From Desulfotruncus alcoholivorax DSM 16058 (lineage in GTDB: Bacteria > Bacillota > Desulfotomaculia > Desulfotomaculales > Desulfallaceae): a stretch of DNA of 64,000 nt. The position numbers and the translations under genes were made by a program. This document shows positions 1 through 8,289 of the stretch, in pieces (within the stretch, counting starts at the first letter, position 1; each line of letters starts with the position of its first letter). The stretch is taken from assembly GCF_000430885.1 (NCBI RefSeq), contig NZ_AUMW01000020.1, positions 1 through 64,000 on the forward strand. The letters are read 5' to 3'. The notes below the pieces were generated by a model. That model had not been told where the DNA came from and did no database searches. It saw only the letters and a list, made by a program, of their open reading frames with translations.

Positions 1-1
1 C

Positions 2-313
2 GAACAACATGGCATACGGCTCAGTGGACCAAAGCTAGGGAGACCACCGGCTAACAAAGAGATAGAGAAGGAACAAAAACGCCTGGAACGGCAAGATGCC
101 AGCGAACGTAATGCTGTAGAAGGTAAATTCGGCGAAGGGAAGCGGCGCTACAGTTTGGCTCGTATTATGGCACGCCTGAAAGAGACCTCCGAAAGCGTGA
201 TTTGTCTACAGTTCCTGGTGATGAACTTGGAGCATAGACTCCGTGTTCTTTTGTTCTATTTTCTGCGGCACCTATTTCGGTATAATCTAGCTTTAGTTCG
301 ACCGTCATTATAG
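2..313 (+). pseudogene. C-terminal fragment of IS5-type transposase
   Basis: An open frame runs in from the window edge and stops at a TAG. The residues RNAVEGKFGEGKRRYSLARI followed by LQFLVMNLEHRLR match, from memory, the C-terminal end of IS5-family DDE transposases, where the conserved Glu lies in the VEGKFG motif. About 100 residues are visible; whether the copy is whole cannot be judged because it is cut by the window start. No inverted repeat could be assigned. The following 170 bases are AT-rich and hold nothing I can name. Confidence 0.7.
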
Positions 314-483
314 TGTTTTAATTGAAATTAGGATTGGTTCAGCAAACCCTATATTATACATAATAAATATCATTGTTACAAAATCGTGATACTTATGCCA
401 TACTTTCGTAAAATGTTTAGTTTATAGTGAAGTTAAGCAAGAAAACAACAAACAAATAGAACATTTAGTTAGGAGGGAAGCAA

Positions 484-564
484 ATGCTTAGAAAACAATG
501 GATGTTAAGGCAAGTGGCTAACTGTAAAGGCGGGTGCCATAGACAGTCCCGGGTACGACGTTAA
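484..564 (+). CDS. possible 26-residue Cys/Arg-rich peptide
   Basis: An ATG lies 8 bases after a good AGGAGGG site and opens a 26-codon frame with a CxxxC motif (CKGGC) and a basic tail ending RQSRVRR. It stands about 40 bases before the exported metal-type protein at 607. It could be a leader peptide or a small protein; I do not recognise it. The ribosome binding site is the main support. Confidence 0.3.
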   Translation: MLRKQWMLRQVANCKGGCHRQSRVRR

Positions 565-606
565 ACTGCCTGCAATAATGCAAATATTTTAAAGGAGGAA
601 TTTTTT

Positions 607-942
607 GTGAACAAAAAGTTTTGGCTTTTAGCCGTTGCAGGTATTTTGGTTTTAGCTCTGGCAATTCCCGCTTTTGCGGCAGTAACAGTGCAAACACCGC
701 AGGGACAGGACACACAGAATCAGCAGTGGTTTAATCAAATGTTTGACTGGCACCAAAAGTGGCTGGATAATGCCCAAAAGAACGGCCAAGTGACACCAGA
801 CCAGGCCAAAGCCTGGCAGGAGCATTTTAACTACATGCGGGACTTTCATAACAAGTATGGCATGGGTATGATGGGCGGCTCTAACGGCGGCTATGGCGGC
901 ATGATGGGTTCAGGGTATGCCGATGGATCCCAGGCCAAGTAA
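607..942 (+). CDS. exported DUF2680-like Met/His-rich protein
   Basis: The 111-residue product starts at GTG after AAAGGAGG. Residues 1-24 form a clean Sec signal peptide (KKFWLLAVAGILVLALAIPAFAA). The mature part has an amphipathic helical segment with DWHQKWLDNAQKNGQVTPDQAKAW, the pattern of DUF2680/YckD-type small secreted proteins, then a Gly/Met-rich tail with GMGMMGG repeats and several His and Met side chains suited to soft-metal binding. It lies beside copper ATPase genes and is followed by a strong hairpin, so it is probably a monocistronic envelope protein linked to metal stress. That role is inference. Confidence 0.7.
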   Translation: MNKKFWLLAVAGILVLALAIPAFAAVTVQTPQGQDTQNQQWFNQMFDWHQKWLDNAQKNGQVTPDQAKAWQEHFNYMRDFHNKYGMGMMGGSNGGYGGMMGSGYADGSQAK

Positions 943-960
943 AAGATAGTTTTTGTTGTT

Positions 961-993
961 AATAAACCCGGGTGGCTGGCACCCGGGTTTATT
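961..993. terminator. 13-bp perfect hairpin between convergent genes
   Basis: The arms AATAAACCCGGGT and ACCCGGGTTTATT pair perfectly around a 7-base loop, between the 607 gene (+) and the CopA remnant (-). A/T-rich ends on both sides fit a bidirectional terminator. Confidence 0.75.
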
Positions 994-1011
994 AATCCAT
1001 GCCATAGCCAT

Positions 1012-1372
1012 TTACTTGAGCCGCCGGGCCGGTGCCGGCATTAGACGATAAGCCATCCGTTCTTTTCTTCGAAAGTCCTGATACGGGTCAAAATGCTTTA
1101 GTCTAAGGGCGTTGGACACAACGGAAACCGAACTGAAGGCCATTGCGGCACCGGCCAATACTGGTGACAGAAACCCCAGGGCAGCCACGGGCATGCCCAG
1201 AGTATTGTAAATTAATGCCCAGAGCGGCGCAGACGGCGCAAGTCATACCGTTGATTTTTAAATCCACCTGCCACATTGGACTTGATAGCCCAGTTCAACC
1301 ACGGTTTTGACCAGTTTGTCCACTCCTACCCGGTCAGGACCATAGTCGACAGTAACTTTTTCTACCGCAAAA
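1012..1372 (-). pseudogene. collapsed second copper P-type ATPase gene
   Basis: On the minus strand one reads part of an HMA metal-binding domain (EKVTVDYGPDRVGVDKLVK, then VVELGYQV). After a frameshift comes the start of a second HMA domain ([14 protein letters not shown]). After another frame change follows the extreme C-terminus of a Cu+-ATPase ([20 protein letters not shown], then [16 protein letters not shown]). The whole catalytic core ([16 protein letters not shown]) is missing, so an internal deletion of roughly 600 codons has fused the ends. The C-terminus is very close to that of the intact CopA at 2727-5189, suggesting an old paralog or a transferred copy. Confidence 0.85.
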
Positions 1373-1529
1373 AAAGTTTTATTTTTTACACTTACTGGAG
1401 TCTAATTAAAAAAAGGGGAATTTTAAATTGGGAGCCAGGGTTGTAAAAAATTAACTTCATATCTTGCAACTTGACAAGGGATAATATATTAAGAGTTATT
1501 ATTATCAAAAGTGTAATGGGGGTGCAGGT

Positions 1530-1703
1530 ATGTCCAGAGTAATGAAATGTATGTGTGAGGAATGCCATTATAATGATGCCCATGAATGCCATGCGGATGG
1601 TATCGAGGTTCGGTCCAGCGGCGATAACAAGGTGGAAACGTCAGATGGAACCTGCTGCAATACCTTCAGGCCCAAGCGGCATAAAGGTGGTTGTTGCGGG
1701 TAA
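1530..1703 (+). CDS. DUF1540 small Cys-rich protein
   Basis: This is a 57-residue protein starting at ATG. Its arrangement CMCEECHYNDAHECHADGIEV, then CCNTF and a C-terminal GGCCG, is that of DUF1540 zinc-ribbon-like proteins common in clostridia and often spore-associated. Eight Cys and four His can bind metal. It stands alone and is followed at once by a hairpin with a T tract. Function unknown. Confidence 0.85.
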   Translation: MSRVMKCMCEECHYNDAHECHADGIEVRSSGDNKVETSDGTCCNTFRPKRHKGGCCG

Positions 1704-1713
1704 GTATACTGAC

Positions 1714-1746
1714 AAATAACCCTCACGGACAGCGGGGGTTATTTTT
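1714..1746 (+). terminator. intrinsic terminator after DUF1540 gene
   Basis: A 9-bp stem (AAATAACCC with GGGTTATTT), a short loop, and a TTTTT run on the + strand. Confidence 0.75.
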
Positions 1747-1756
1747 ATCAAAGATT

Positions 1757-1963
1757 TTATACCCGCATCACTAAGTAATCCCCTGATTTCATCTGCATCA
1801 CTTCCGACTTCATGGCTTTGGCCAGGTCCAGGGTCATGGTCTTTTGTTCCTCATTGTTTTGCGCCAGAAGGGTTAGCTGGTTGCCGCCCAGTACCCGCTC
1901 TTTATTTAAAGTGACCACGGCCAGAATTTGCGGGTCCGGCCGCCCGGATGACTCCTGTCCCAT
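1757..1963 (-). CDS. YIEGIA capping-subunit-like small protein
   Basis: The 68-residue protein has a core ILAVVTLNKERVLGGNQLTLL...KSGDYLVMRV that resembles, from memory, the small protein annotated as capping-complex subunit for YIEGIA in Firmicutes: an alternating beta start with a VT-N-RV-GG motif and a final beta strand. It lies just downstream of a broken gene (2051-2379) that itself resembles the C-terminal part of YIEGIA, which is the expected gene order. The family match is recalled, not computed. Confidence 0.5.
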   Translation of the reverse strand: MGQESSGRPDPQILAVVTLNKERVLGGNQLTLLAQNNEEQKTMTLDLAKAMKSEVMQMKSGDYLVMRV

Positions 1964-2050
1964 GCTATTCCCTCCCCACCAGGTTTGTTTTTAATACGGC
2001 ATGGCTTTTTTTAACGCTTTCCCAAAGCGGCGTATTTTTAATGGATTGGA

Positions 2051-2379
2051 TTAAATTCTCCACATTGCCGGTGATTGAACCAGGGTGATAATTATCCGTC
2101 CTTGCTTATAATCTTTGCGGGTGAAATGGTAACGCTTCAATCCCAGTGCCCTGGTGGCCTCAAAAATAATGGCCTGCCGCTGGCCGAAGTTATCCAGGGC
2201 GATACGAAAGTTTTCTTCTCTGGGATAAATAACGGCGGCGATCCCCTCTTTGGCAAACAGTTTCCGGGCGTTTTCCGTGCCCAGTGTATTGGTCACATAA
2301 ACATCGTCCACATACAATTAGGAACCCTTCACTTCCACCCTGCCGGGCCGTACATCAGCAATATCGCCCACCATTTTCC
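2051..2379 (-). pseudogene. broken YIEGIA-like membrane protein C-terminus
   Basis: On the minus strand MVGDIADVRPGRVEVKGS reads into a TAA and continues in the same frame as LYVDDVYVTNTLGTENARKL and on to RIIITLVQS. The sense on both sides of the stop reads as one soluble domain. The next stop upstream lies about five codons before it, so the N-terminal membrane half is gone. Its position before a capping-subunit-like gene suggests YIEGIA. A new start at TTG after the stop would give an 88-residue protein, but no ribosome binding site is seen there. Confidence 0.45.
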
Positions 2380-2488
2380 ACTTTTTTTAAAGGTTTTGCA
2401 TTTAAGCATAACAGTAGCCAGCACCTGGCTGAAACTTGGTGCTGGCTACTGTGGTTTTGCTAATAACGTTTGTATCTCCCTATCCAAT

Positions 2489-2668
2489 TTAGTGGCAACC
2501 TCTTTTCTTAGTAGTGGAAGAATCCTTTTGATAGTCATCCGCGTGGTCATGGTCACTTTTGTTGTTATGCCCGGTATGACTGCCGCAGCAGCCGCCGCGG
2601 CGCATCATGAAAAACATTAAGACACCGAAGAGCAGCCAGGGACTGTATGTCCTGAGAATCTCCTCCAT
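2489..2668 (-). CDS. small membrane protein with Cys/His-rich tail
   Basis: I chose the second ATG (MEEIL...) because AAAGGAG would touch an earlier ATG but sits 9 bases from this one. The 59-residue product has one membrane helix (YSPWLLFGVLMFFMM), then RRGGCCGSHTGHN and a His/Asp-rich tail ending GCH, a likely metal-binding segment. It lies about 60 bases downstream of copA on the same strand, so probably co-transcribed, and may assist copper handling. No named family is certain; it is in the spirit of DUF2933-type small proteins found with CopA. Confidence 0.6.
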   Translation of the reverse strand: MEEILRTYSPWLLFGVLMFFMMRRGGCCGSHTGHNNKSDHDHADDYQKDSSTTKKRGCH

Positions 2669-2726
2669 ATAAATCATCTCCTTTGAAATTATTGAAGAAA
2701 CTAAATATCAATTTCTATGACAACTT

Positions 2727-5189
2727 TTATGACAACCCCGGCTTGAAGCGCCGCAGCCTGAGGGCATTGGTCACCACCGACACAGAACTGAAGGCCATTG
2801 CCGCTCCGGCGATCACCGGGTTGAGAAAGCCCAGGGCCGCCACAGGGATGCCTACAGTGTTATATACCAGCGCCCAGAAAAGGTTCTGCTTGATATTCTT
2901 GATGGTGGCCCGGCTGAGCCTGATGGCGGCCACAATGCCCCTTAAATCCCCCCTCATCAGGGTAATATCTGCCGCTTCAATGGCCACGTCCGTGCCGGTG
3001 CCGATGGCGAATCCGACATCGGCGGTGACCAGGGCCGGGGCGTCGTTGATACCGTCCCCCACCATGCCCACTACCTTGCCCCGCCCGCGCAGCTTTTCAA
3101 CCTGCTGCGCTTTGTCCTCCGGAAGTACCTCCGACAGCACATTCTCAATTCCAACCTGCCGGGCAATGGCTTCGGCGGTGCGCCGGTTGTCCCCTGTAAG
3201 CATCCAAACCTCCAGACCCATTTCCTTTAAACGTCTGATAGCTTCTTTCGAATTTTCTTTAATGGTGTCCGCGACACCGATAACAGCCGCCGGCTTGCCA
3301 CCAAACGCCATCAGCATAGCGGTCTTGCCCTGTTCTTCAAGGTTTTCGACCTCTGTAATCAGACCGGATATGTCAATATTGTGCTCCTGCATTAATTTTC
3401 TGGTGCCCAGCAGAACTGTGCCGCCTTCGATTTCCGCCACCACCCCGTGGCCGGGGATCGCTTTGAACTGCTGCGGGTCATTTAAAACGGCGCCTTTTTC
3501 TTTTGCGTAGTTCACAATGGCCTGGGCCAAGGGATGCTCGGAATTCTTCTCCGCCCTGCCGGCCAGCTGTAGCAAGACTTTATCATACCCGCGATACTCC
3601 GGCGCCGGGATCAGGTCCGTTAATGCGGGCTCCCCCCTGGTGATGGTTCCGGTTTTATCCAGAATGATGGCTGTCAGTTTATGGGCCTTTTCCAGGTATT
3701 CGCCACTTTTAATCAGGATGCCGTTTTCGGCTCCTTTGCCGGTGCCCACCATGATCGATGTTGGCGTGGCCAAGCCCAGAGCGCAGGGGCAGGCAATCAC
3801 CAGAACGGCGGTGAAGTTCAACAAAGACCTGGTGAAATCGCCGGGCGCGCCATAGTAGAACCAGGAGAGAAATGTAACCAGGGCTAAAGCAACCACAGCC
3901 GGCACGAAATAGGCGGATATCACGTCAGCCATGCGCTGGATCGGCGCTTTGGAACCCTGGGCCTCCTCCACGATTTTGATGATCTGGGCCAGGGCGGTGT
4001 CCTTACCCACCTTGGTGGCCTCAAACTTGAACGTGCCCAGCTTGTTAATAGTAGCTCCGATTATCTCATCCCCGGCCTTTTTATCCACCGGTACGCTTTC
4101 ACCGGTGAGCATGGATTCGTCCACCGTGGAATAGCCTTCTTTCACTACTCCATCCACCGGTATTTTTTCGCCGGGCCGGACCACCACCAGATCCCCCACT
4201 TCCACTTCCTCCACGGGTATCTCCATCTCCCGGCCGCTCCTGATGACACGGGCGTTTTTGGCCTGAAGGCCGATCAGTTTTTTAATGGCTTCCGAGGTCC
4301 TCCCCTTGGCGATGGTCTCCAGGGTTTTGCCCAGCAGGACCAGGGTGATGATAATGGCCCCGGTTTCGTAATAAACTTCCACATTTCCTATCCGCTCGGC
4401 AAAAAAAGTTGCAGCGACGCTGTACAGGTAGGCAGCGGTGGTTCCCAGGGCCACCAGCACCGACATGTTGGCGCTCCGCCCCCGCAGGGCCACGTAAGCT
4501 TCCTTGTAAAAGTTGGCCCCAGCTATAAACTGAACCGGAGTAGCCAGGGTAAACTGGAAGTACGGGTTGAAGAAAAGTGCCGGGACCACGCCGCGCAAGT
4601 TCAAAACCATTGCCAGCATGTAGACCACCAGTGGAGCGGAAAAAAAAGCGGAAAAAATCACCAGGAACTTTTGCCGCCGGATTTCCCTTTCCCTCTCTTC
4701 CCGCTCCAGGTCAGCCGTGGTTTTGTCGTCCACCTCGGAAGCCTTATATCCTATATCGGCCACAGCTTTTTTAATCTGCGGCACATCGATTTCCGCCGGG
4801 TTGAATTCCACCACGGCCTTTTCCGTGGCGAAGTTCACCGCCGCCCGGGTGACACCGGGCAGTTTGTTAAGGCCTTTTTCAATCCTGGCGGCGCAGGCTG
4901 CGCAGCTCATTCCGGAAAGTTTCAATTCTGTGCGTCCTGTCACCGGCCGGTAACCGGCTTCCTTGATCTTGTCTAAAATATTCTCAGGACTTACCAACTC
5001 AGAGAGATAATCCACTGTGGCGGTTTCAGCCGCGAAGTTTACCCCGGCACTCTCGACGCCGGGTATTTTTGCAAGCGTTTTTTCAATGCGGGCGGCACAG
5101 GCTGCGCAGCTCATTCCGGCTATTTTAACTGTTAGTTTCTTTAATCCTGCCGGTTCAGGCCGGGTTGTAACTGCTTGAATGTCTGCCAT
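2727..5189 (-). CDS. copA: copper-exporting P1B-type ATPase
   Basis: The 820-residue protein moves Cu+ out across the cytoplasmic membrane using ATP. It has two N-terminal HMA domains ([13 protein letters not shown] near residues 24 and 92), eight membrane helices, the TGES actuator motif, the transport motif [11 protein letters not shown], the phosphorylation motif [15 protein letters not shown] in the nucleotide domain, [10 protein letters not shown], and the Cu+-specific YNTVG and MAFSSVSVV signatures in the last helices. Length is normal for the family. A GGAGGGG site 8 bases before ATG supports the start. A small Cys/His membrane protein follows on the same strand, and copper-related remnants flank it on both sides. 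Confidence 0.95.
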   Translation of the reverse strand: MADIQAVTTRPEPAGLKKLTVKIAGMSCAACAARIEKTLAKIPGVESAGVNFAAETATVDYLSELVSPENILDKIKEAGYRPVTGRTELKLSGMSCAACAARIEKGLNKLPGVTRAAVNFATEKAVVEFNPAEIDVPQIKKAVADIGYKASEVDDKTTADLEREEREREIRRQKFLVIFSAFFSAPLVVYMLAMVLNLRGVVPALFFNPYFQFTLATPVQFIAGANFYKEAYVALRGRSANMSVLVALGTTAAYLYSVAATFFAERIGNVEVYYETGAIIITLVLLGKTLETIAKGRTSEAIKKLIGLQAKNARVIRSGREMEIPVEEVEVGDLVVVRPGEKIPVDGVVKEGYSTVDESMLTGESVPVDKKAGDEIIGATINKLGTFKFEATKVGKDTALAQIIKIVEEAQGSKAPIQRMADVISAYFVPAVVALALVTFLSWFYYGAPGDFTRSLLNFTAVLVIACPCALGLATPTSIMVGTGKGAENGILIKSGEYLEKAHKLTAIILDKTGTITRGEPALTDLIPAPEYRGYDKVLLQLAGRAEKNSEHPLAQAIVNYAKEKGAVLNDPQQFKAIPGHGVVAEIEGGTVLLGTRKLMQEHNIDISGLITEVENLEEQGKTAMLMAFGGKPAAVIGVADTIKENSKEAIRRLKEMGLEVWMLTGDNRRTAEAIARQVGIENVLSEVLPEDKAQQVEKLRGRGKVVGMVGDGINDAPALVTADVGFAIGTGTDVAIEAADITLMRGDLRGIVAAIRLSRATIKNIKQNLFWALVYNTVGIPVAALGFLNPVIAGAAMAFSSVSVVTNALRLRRFKPGLS

Positions 5190-5700
5190 ATAAAAACCCC
5201 TCCGAACTAATAAAGATTTTTTAAAAAAGTCTTTAACAAAGCATTATTAAATAAGATACCCCGGTAAGCCGGGGCAATTCCCAGTTCCCACTATATATTA
5301 TGGTGGATAAATATATCAAAACTGTCACAAAAGTATAACAAAATTATAATGATTAATCTTGTAAAATAATAACATTTTGAGTTCGTTTTGTGAACTTTAT
5401 ATTTAATATCTAACGTATTAGCAACTTAAAAGCTATGTGCTTTCATGCAATTGCTCTTCCACCTTAACAAATTTTCCTATTTGCCGGTTAATAATCCACC
5501 CGGCTTTTTACTTTTTTGGTTCCTTTTACGCACTATTTAGCGTGTACTACCATAGACCTGACGGCGCAATTTGGTTACATTTTTGTAAATAAAAACTAGA
5601 ACAACGAGAAAGGATTTTCGGTCAATTCCGTGGAATTCTTTGCTAATTCGACTTTAAAATTATATATTTTGAAAATATGTCCTAAAATAAGTTATCCGCT
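5190..5700. other. copA upstream region without genes
   Basis: There is no gene here. The copA promoter must lie near 5200-5350. A 6-bp G/C hairpin at 5259-5274 (CCCCGG-TAAG-CCGGGG) follows ATA and could be a repressor site, but its spacing is wider than known CsoR operators, so I do not assign it. The rest, to about 5700, is AT-rich with no clear structure. Confidence 0.4.
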
Positions 5701-5732
5701 AAGAATAACGTAAATTAAGAATAACGTAAATT
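5701..5732. repeat. two tandem 16-bp repeats
   Basis: AAGAATAACGTAAATT occurs twice head to tail, about 60 bases upstream of the preferred start of the redox/AAA+ fusion gene. It may be a regulator-binding site in that promoter. Confidence 0.7.
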
Positions 5733-5793
5733 ATGTACGATGGTTGCTTTACGGCTGATAGTTTTAAGGGTATTCCCAAGGAGTTGTGAAGAT

Positions 5794-8259
5794 GTGTTTA
5801 TAAAAAGCCTGGTTGAATCGCAAAGCCTACTTAATCCTGTTTTGGCACGTGGACAGTTGTATGAAATAAATGCCGGGGAAACCCTGACCGTAGAAAGTAC
5901 CGAAACGGATAAAAAATTCTTCTTTCTGCTTAGCGGGCGGTTACAGCTATCCTATAGCGACAGGGATAACCCCGGTATTGTCCTGACCGTTATCGAGCCT
6001 GGCGAGCCTATTATAGAAACAGCGTTTGGGTTCAGCGAAACTGCGGGCTTTCAGTTAATCGCCCTGGAGCAGGTTAAGGCAGTCGCGTTGTCTCAGGAAG
6101 ACTTTCTTGAACTGTTTAAGCTTTCTATGGATTTTTCTCACGATCTGATAAATTCTCTTTCCCAAAGATTGCAGGAATCTTATCAAAAGGTTTGGGATGC
6201 CCGCAAACGGGAAAGTGTTTATGCTCGCCTGTTAACTGAAGAGAAAAGAAACAAACATGTAGAATTGGCCGGTAACCACCAGGCAATGAAACAAGCCCGG
6301 CAACACATTGCTGATATGGCTATCAATAACGAGCCGGTCTATCTGGTAGGTGAAAAGGGGACAGGCAAAGAATTGCTGGCCTGGCTGATCCACCAGGCAG
6401 GCCCGAGAAGCCGGCAGCCATTTATCGTAGTAGAATGTTCTGAAATGATAGAAGATGATTTAGGTGAGCGTTTATTTGGCAGTATGAACAGTTTTCCACA
6501 GGCGGGTGGCCTTTTCAGGTTTGGTTACCTGGAATTGGCATTGGGCGGCAGTTTATTACTAAAAGATGTAGACCGGTTAGGCCCATTGGTGATGATCAGA
6601 CTGGCCGCCTTTTTAGAAAACAATTTTATGGACGTCCGAATAATGGCTACTTCTCAGGAGCCCCTCAGCCCGCAATTCCTTGATAATGAATTGGAAGCGG
6701 AAGTTCTTACCCGGCTATTCTCAAATCCGGTAGTTCTGCCCCCTTTACGTGACCGAATGCGGGATTTGCCGCTTTTAACCAAGTCTATTCTGGCCAAGTT
6801 AGCAAAAAAACATGATTGCCCGGTTCCAATTCTAAACCGGGAAGCTCAGGAGAAGTTATTAACGTATAAATATACCCAGGCCAATGTTGCCGAACTGGAA
6901 GAAATTCTGGAGCGGGCCATGGTTTTGGCTGATGGCGAAGTAATAGCGGCCGAACATGTTTTTACCGGTATAGTTGCCGACACTTCGGGTGTGGCGCTGA
7001 ATCTACTGCAATACAATTCCGTTAAACAATTGATCAAAAAAGAATTTTACCCGCGCTTGCCGCAGCTGGCTTTGTCTGTGGGACTCTTGATATTTATTGC
7101 TGCTGCCTTTTTAGACAGTCAAAATTTGCTGGGTTCTGTTGTTTTATTATCAGCCTGGTCCCTGGGCTGGCCGTTGTTGCTTTTGTCTGCCGCTCTGGCA
7201 GGCCGGTTAACCTGTTCGATTTGCCCTTTTGCGGGTACAGCGAGCATCGGGCAAAGCTTAAAAAGTTTGAACCGCCCGATACCTCAGTTTGTCAAAAAAT
7301 ACGACTATATCATAATCTCTTTCCTGTTTGCTTCAATTTTCTGGGTCGAAGAGATTTCAGATATGCGCCATTCCCCGGTGGCAACGGGATTATTGCTGCT
7401 GACGATTACACTGGGTGCTGTTACCGCAGCCATACTTTACCCCCGCCATACATGGTGCCGTCATTTATGCCCCCTGGGGGGGATGGTCAGTATCTGTTCT
7501 ATGGGCGCACCGGTTGAATTGCGTTCCAACGTTGATATCTGCCGTCATAAATGTACCACCTATAACTGTTATAAAGGAACCGGACAGCACCAGGGTTGTC
7601 CATTGTTCCAACATCTTTCATTCGTAGATAATAATGTAGCCTGTAAGTTATGCCTTAAATGCGTTCTAAACTGCCCCAACGACGCTATTCGATTGAATAT
7701 CCGCCCGCCCGCCAGGGAAATTTGGCAAACCAGTCACATTAATCGCGGGCTGGCGGTCTTTGTACTGGTTTTTGCGTCATTACTGATACCGATCGGGTAT
7801 TATGAAAAGCGGGGTATAAATATACCACAGAATATTGCAGGCTTTTCCGCTTTTTATTGGGGAACGGTATGCCTGGCAGCTTTCGCCGTTTGGTTTTTGA
7901 TTCGGAAACGTTTAAACTCAGAAGATTCTCTTCCATTCATCCGCTCCTTTTTTTGTTTGGTTCCATTGGTTTGGGGAGCTCATTTTGCCTATCAACTACA
8001 GTTCGTACCCATGCTGCCAAATCTTCAACTTTATCTGCACCATTTAATGCCTGATGTGTCTGAAAAACAATTGATCCTGATTTCACTGCTTGGCCTGCTG
8101 CGCATCCTAATTCTGACCGGCAGTTTTATGCTGACTTTGGTTTGCCTGCTGTTTGTGCGCAAAGATTTAAAGGGGAAAGAAAAAAATTTATTTGTTACTA
8201 TTACTACCTTATCCGTATTCTACACCGGTGTTATGTTTCTGCTGCTGGTGGAACGATAG
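5794..8259 (+). CDS. CRP-like / AAA+ / membrane polyferredoxin fusion
   Basis: I prefer the GTG at 5794, ten bases after AAGGAG, over an ATG 18 codons earlier. From the N-terminus there is a cyclic-nucleotide-binding-type beta barrel (about 1-130), then a sigma-54-activator-like AAA+ domain with Walker A GEKGTGKE (about 186-193) and sensor-type DRMRDLPLL. The GAFTGA loop that contacts sigma-54 is absent and no helix-turn-helix follows. Next comes a NapH/NosR-like membrane part with LTCSICPFAG, HLCPLGG, CRHKCTTYNC and CKLCLKCVLNCP, able to hold [4Fe-4S] clusters, and further helices to the end. It probably senses redox state or ligand and signals by protein contact. It heads a signalling gene block. 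Confidence 0.8.
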   Translation: MFIKSLVESQSLLNPVLARGQLYEINAGETLTVESTETDKKFFFLLSGRLQLSYSDRDNPGIVLTVIEPGEPIIETAFGFSETAGFQLIALEQVKAVALSQEDFLELFKLSMDFSHDLINSLSQRLQESYQKVWDARKRESVYARLLTEEKRNKHVELAGNHQAMKQARQHIADMAINNEPVYLVGEKGTGKELLAWLIHQAGPRSRQPFIVVECSEMIEDDLGERLFGSMNSFPQAGGLFRFGYLELALGGSLLLKDVDRLGPLVMIRLAAFLENNFMDVRIMATSQEPLSPQFLDNELEAEVLTRLFSNPVVLPPLRDRMRDLPLLTKSILAKLAKKHDCPVPILNREAQEKLLTYKYTQANVAELEEILERAMVLADGEVIAAEHVFTGIVADTSGVALNLLQYNSVKQLIKKEFYPRLPQLALSVGLLIFIAAAFLDSQNLLGSVVLLSAWSLGWPLLLLSAALAGRLTCSICPFAGTASIGQSLKSLNRPIPQFVKKYDYIIISFLFASIFWVEEISDMRHSPVATGLLLLTITLGAVTAAILYPRHTWCRHLCPLGGMVSICSMGAPVELRSNVDICRHKCTTYNCYKGTGQHQGCPLFQHLSFVDNNVACKLCLKCVLNCPNDAIRLNIRPPAREIWQTSHINRGLAVFVLVFASLLIPIGYYEKRGINIPQNIAGFSAFYWGTVCLAAFAVWFLIRKRLNSEDSLPFIRSFFCLVPLVWGAHFAYQLQFVPMLPNLQLYLHHLMPDVSEKQLILISLLGLLRILILTGSFMLTLVCLLFVRKDLKGKEKNLFVTITTLSVFYTGVMFLLLVER

Positions 8260-8289
8260 TAATTCTGGCAGGTAAGGAGTATATCGTTT

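Noticed and set aside
2683-3510. Long plus-strand open frame opposite copA
   Set aside because: It is the antisense shadow of a G/C-rich conserved gene; its Ser/Ala/Pro-rich product shows no domain.
5259-5274. CsoR operator before copA
   Set aside because: G/C arms are separated too widely compared with known CsoR sites and no csoR gene is near; kept only as a hairpin.
5701-5732. Possible CRISPR unit
   Set aside because: Only two 16-bp copies without a spacer; it is a simple tandem repeat.
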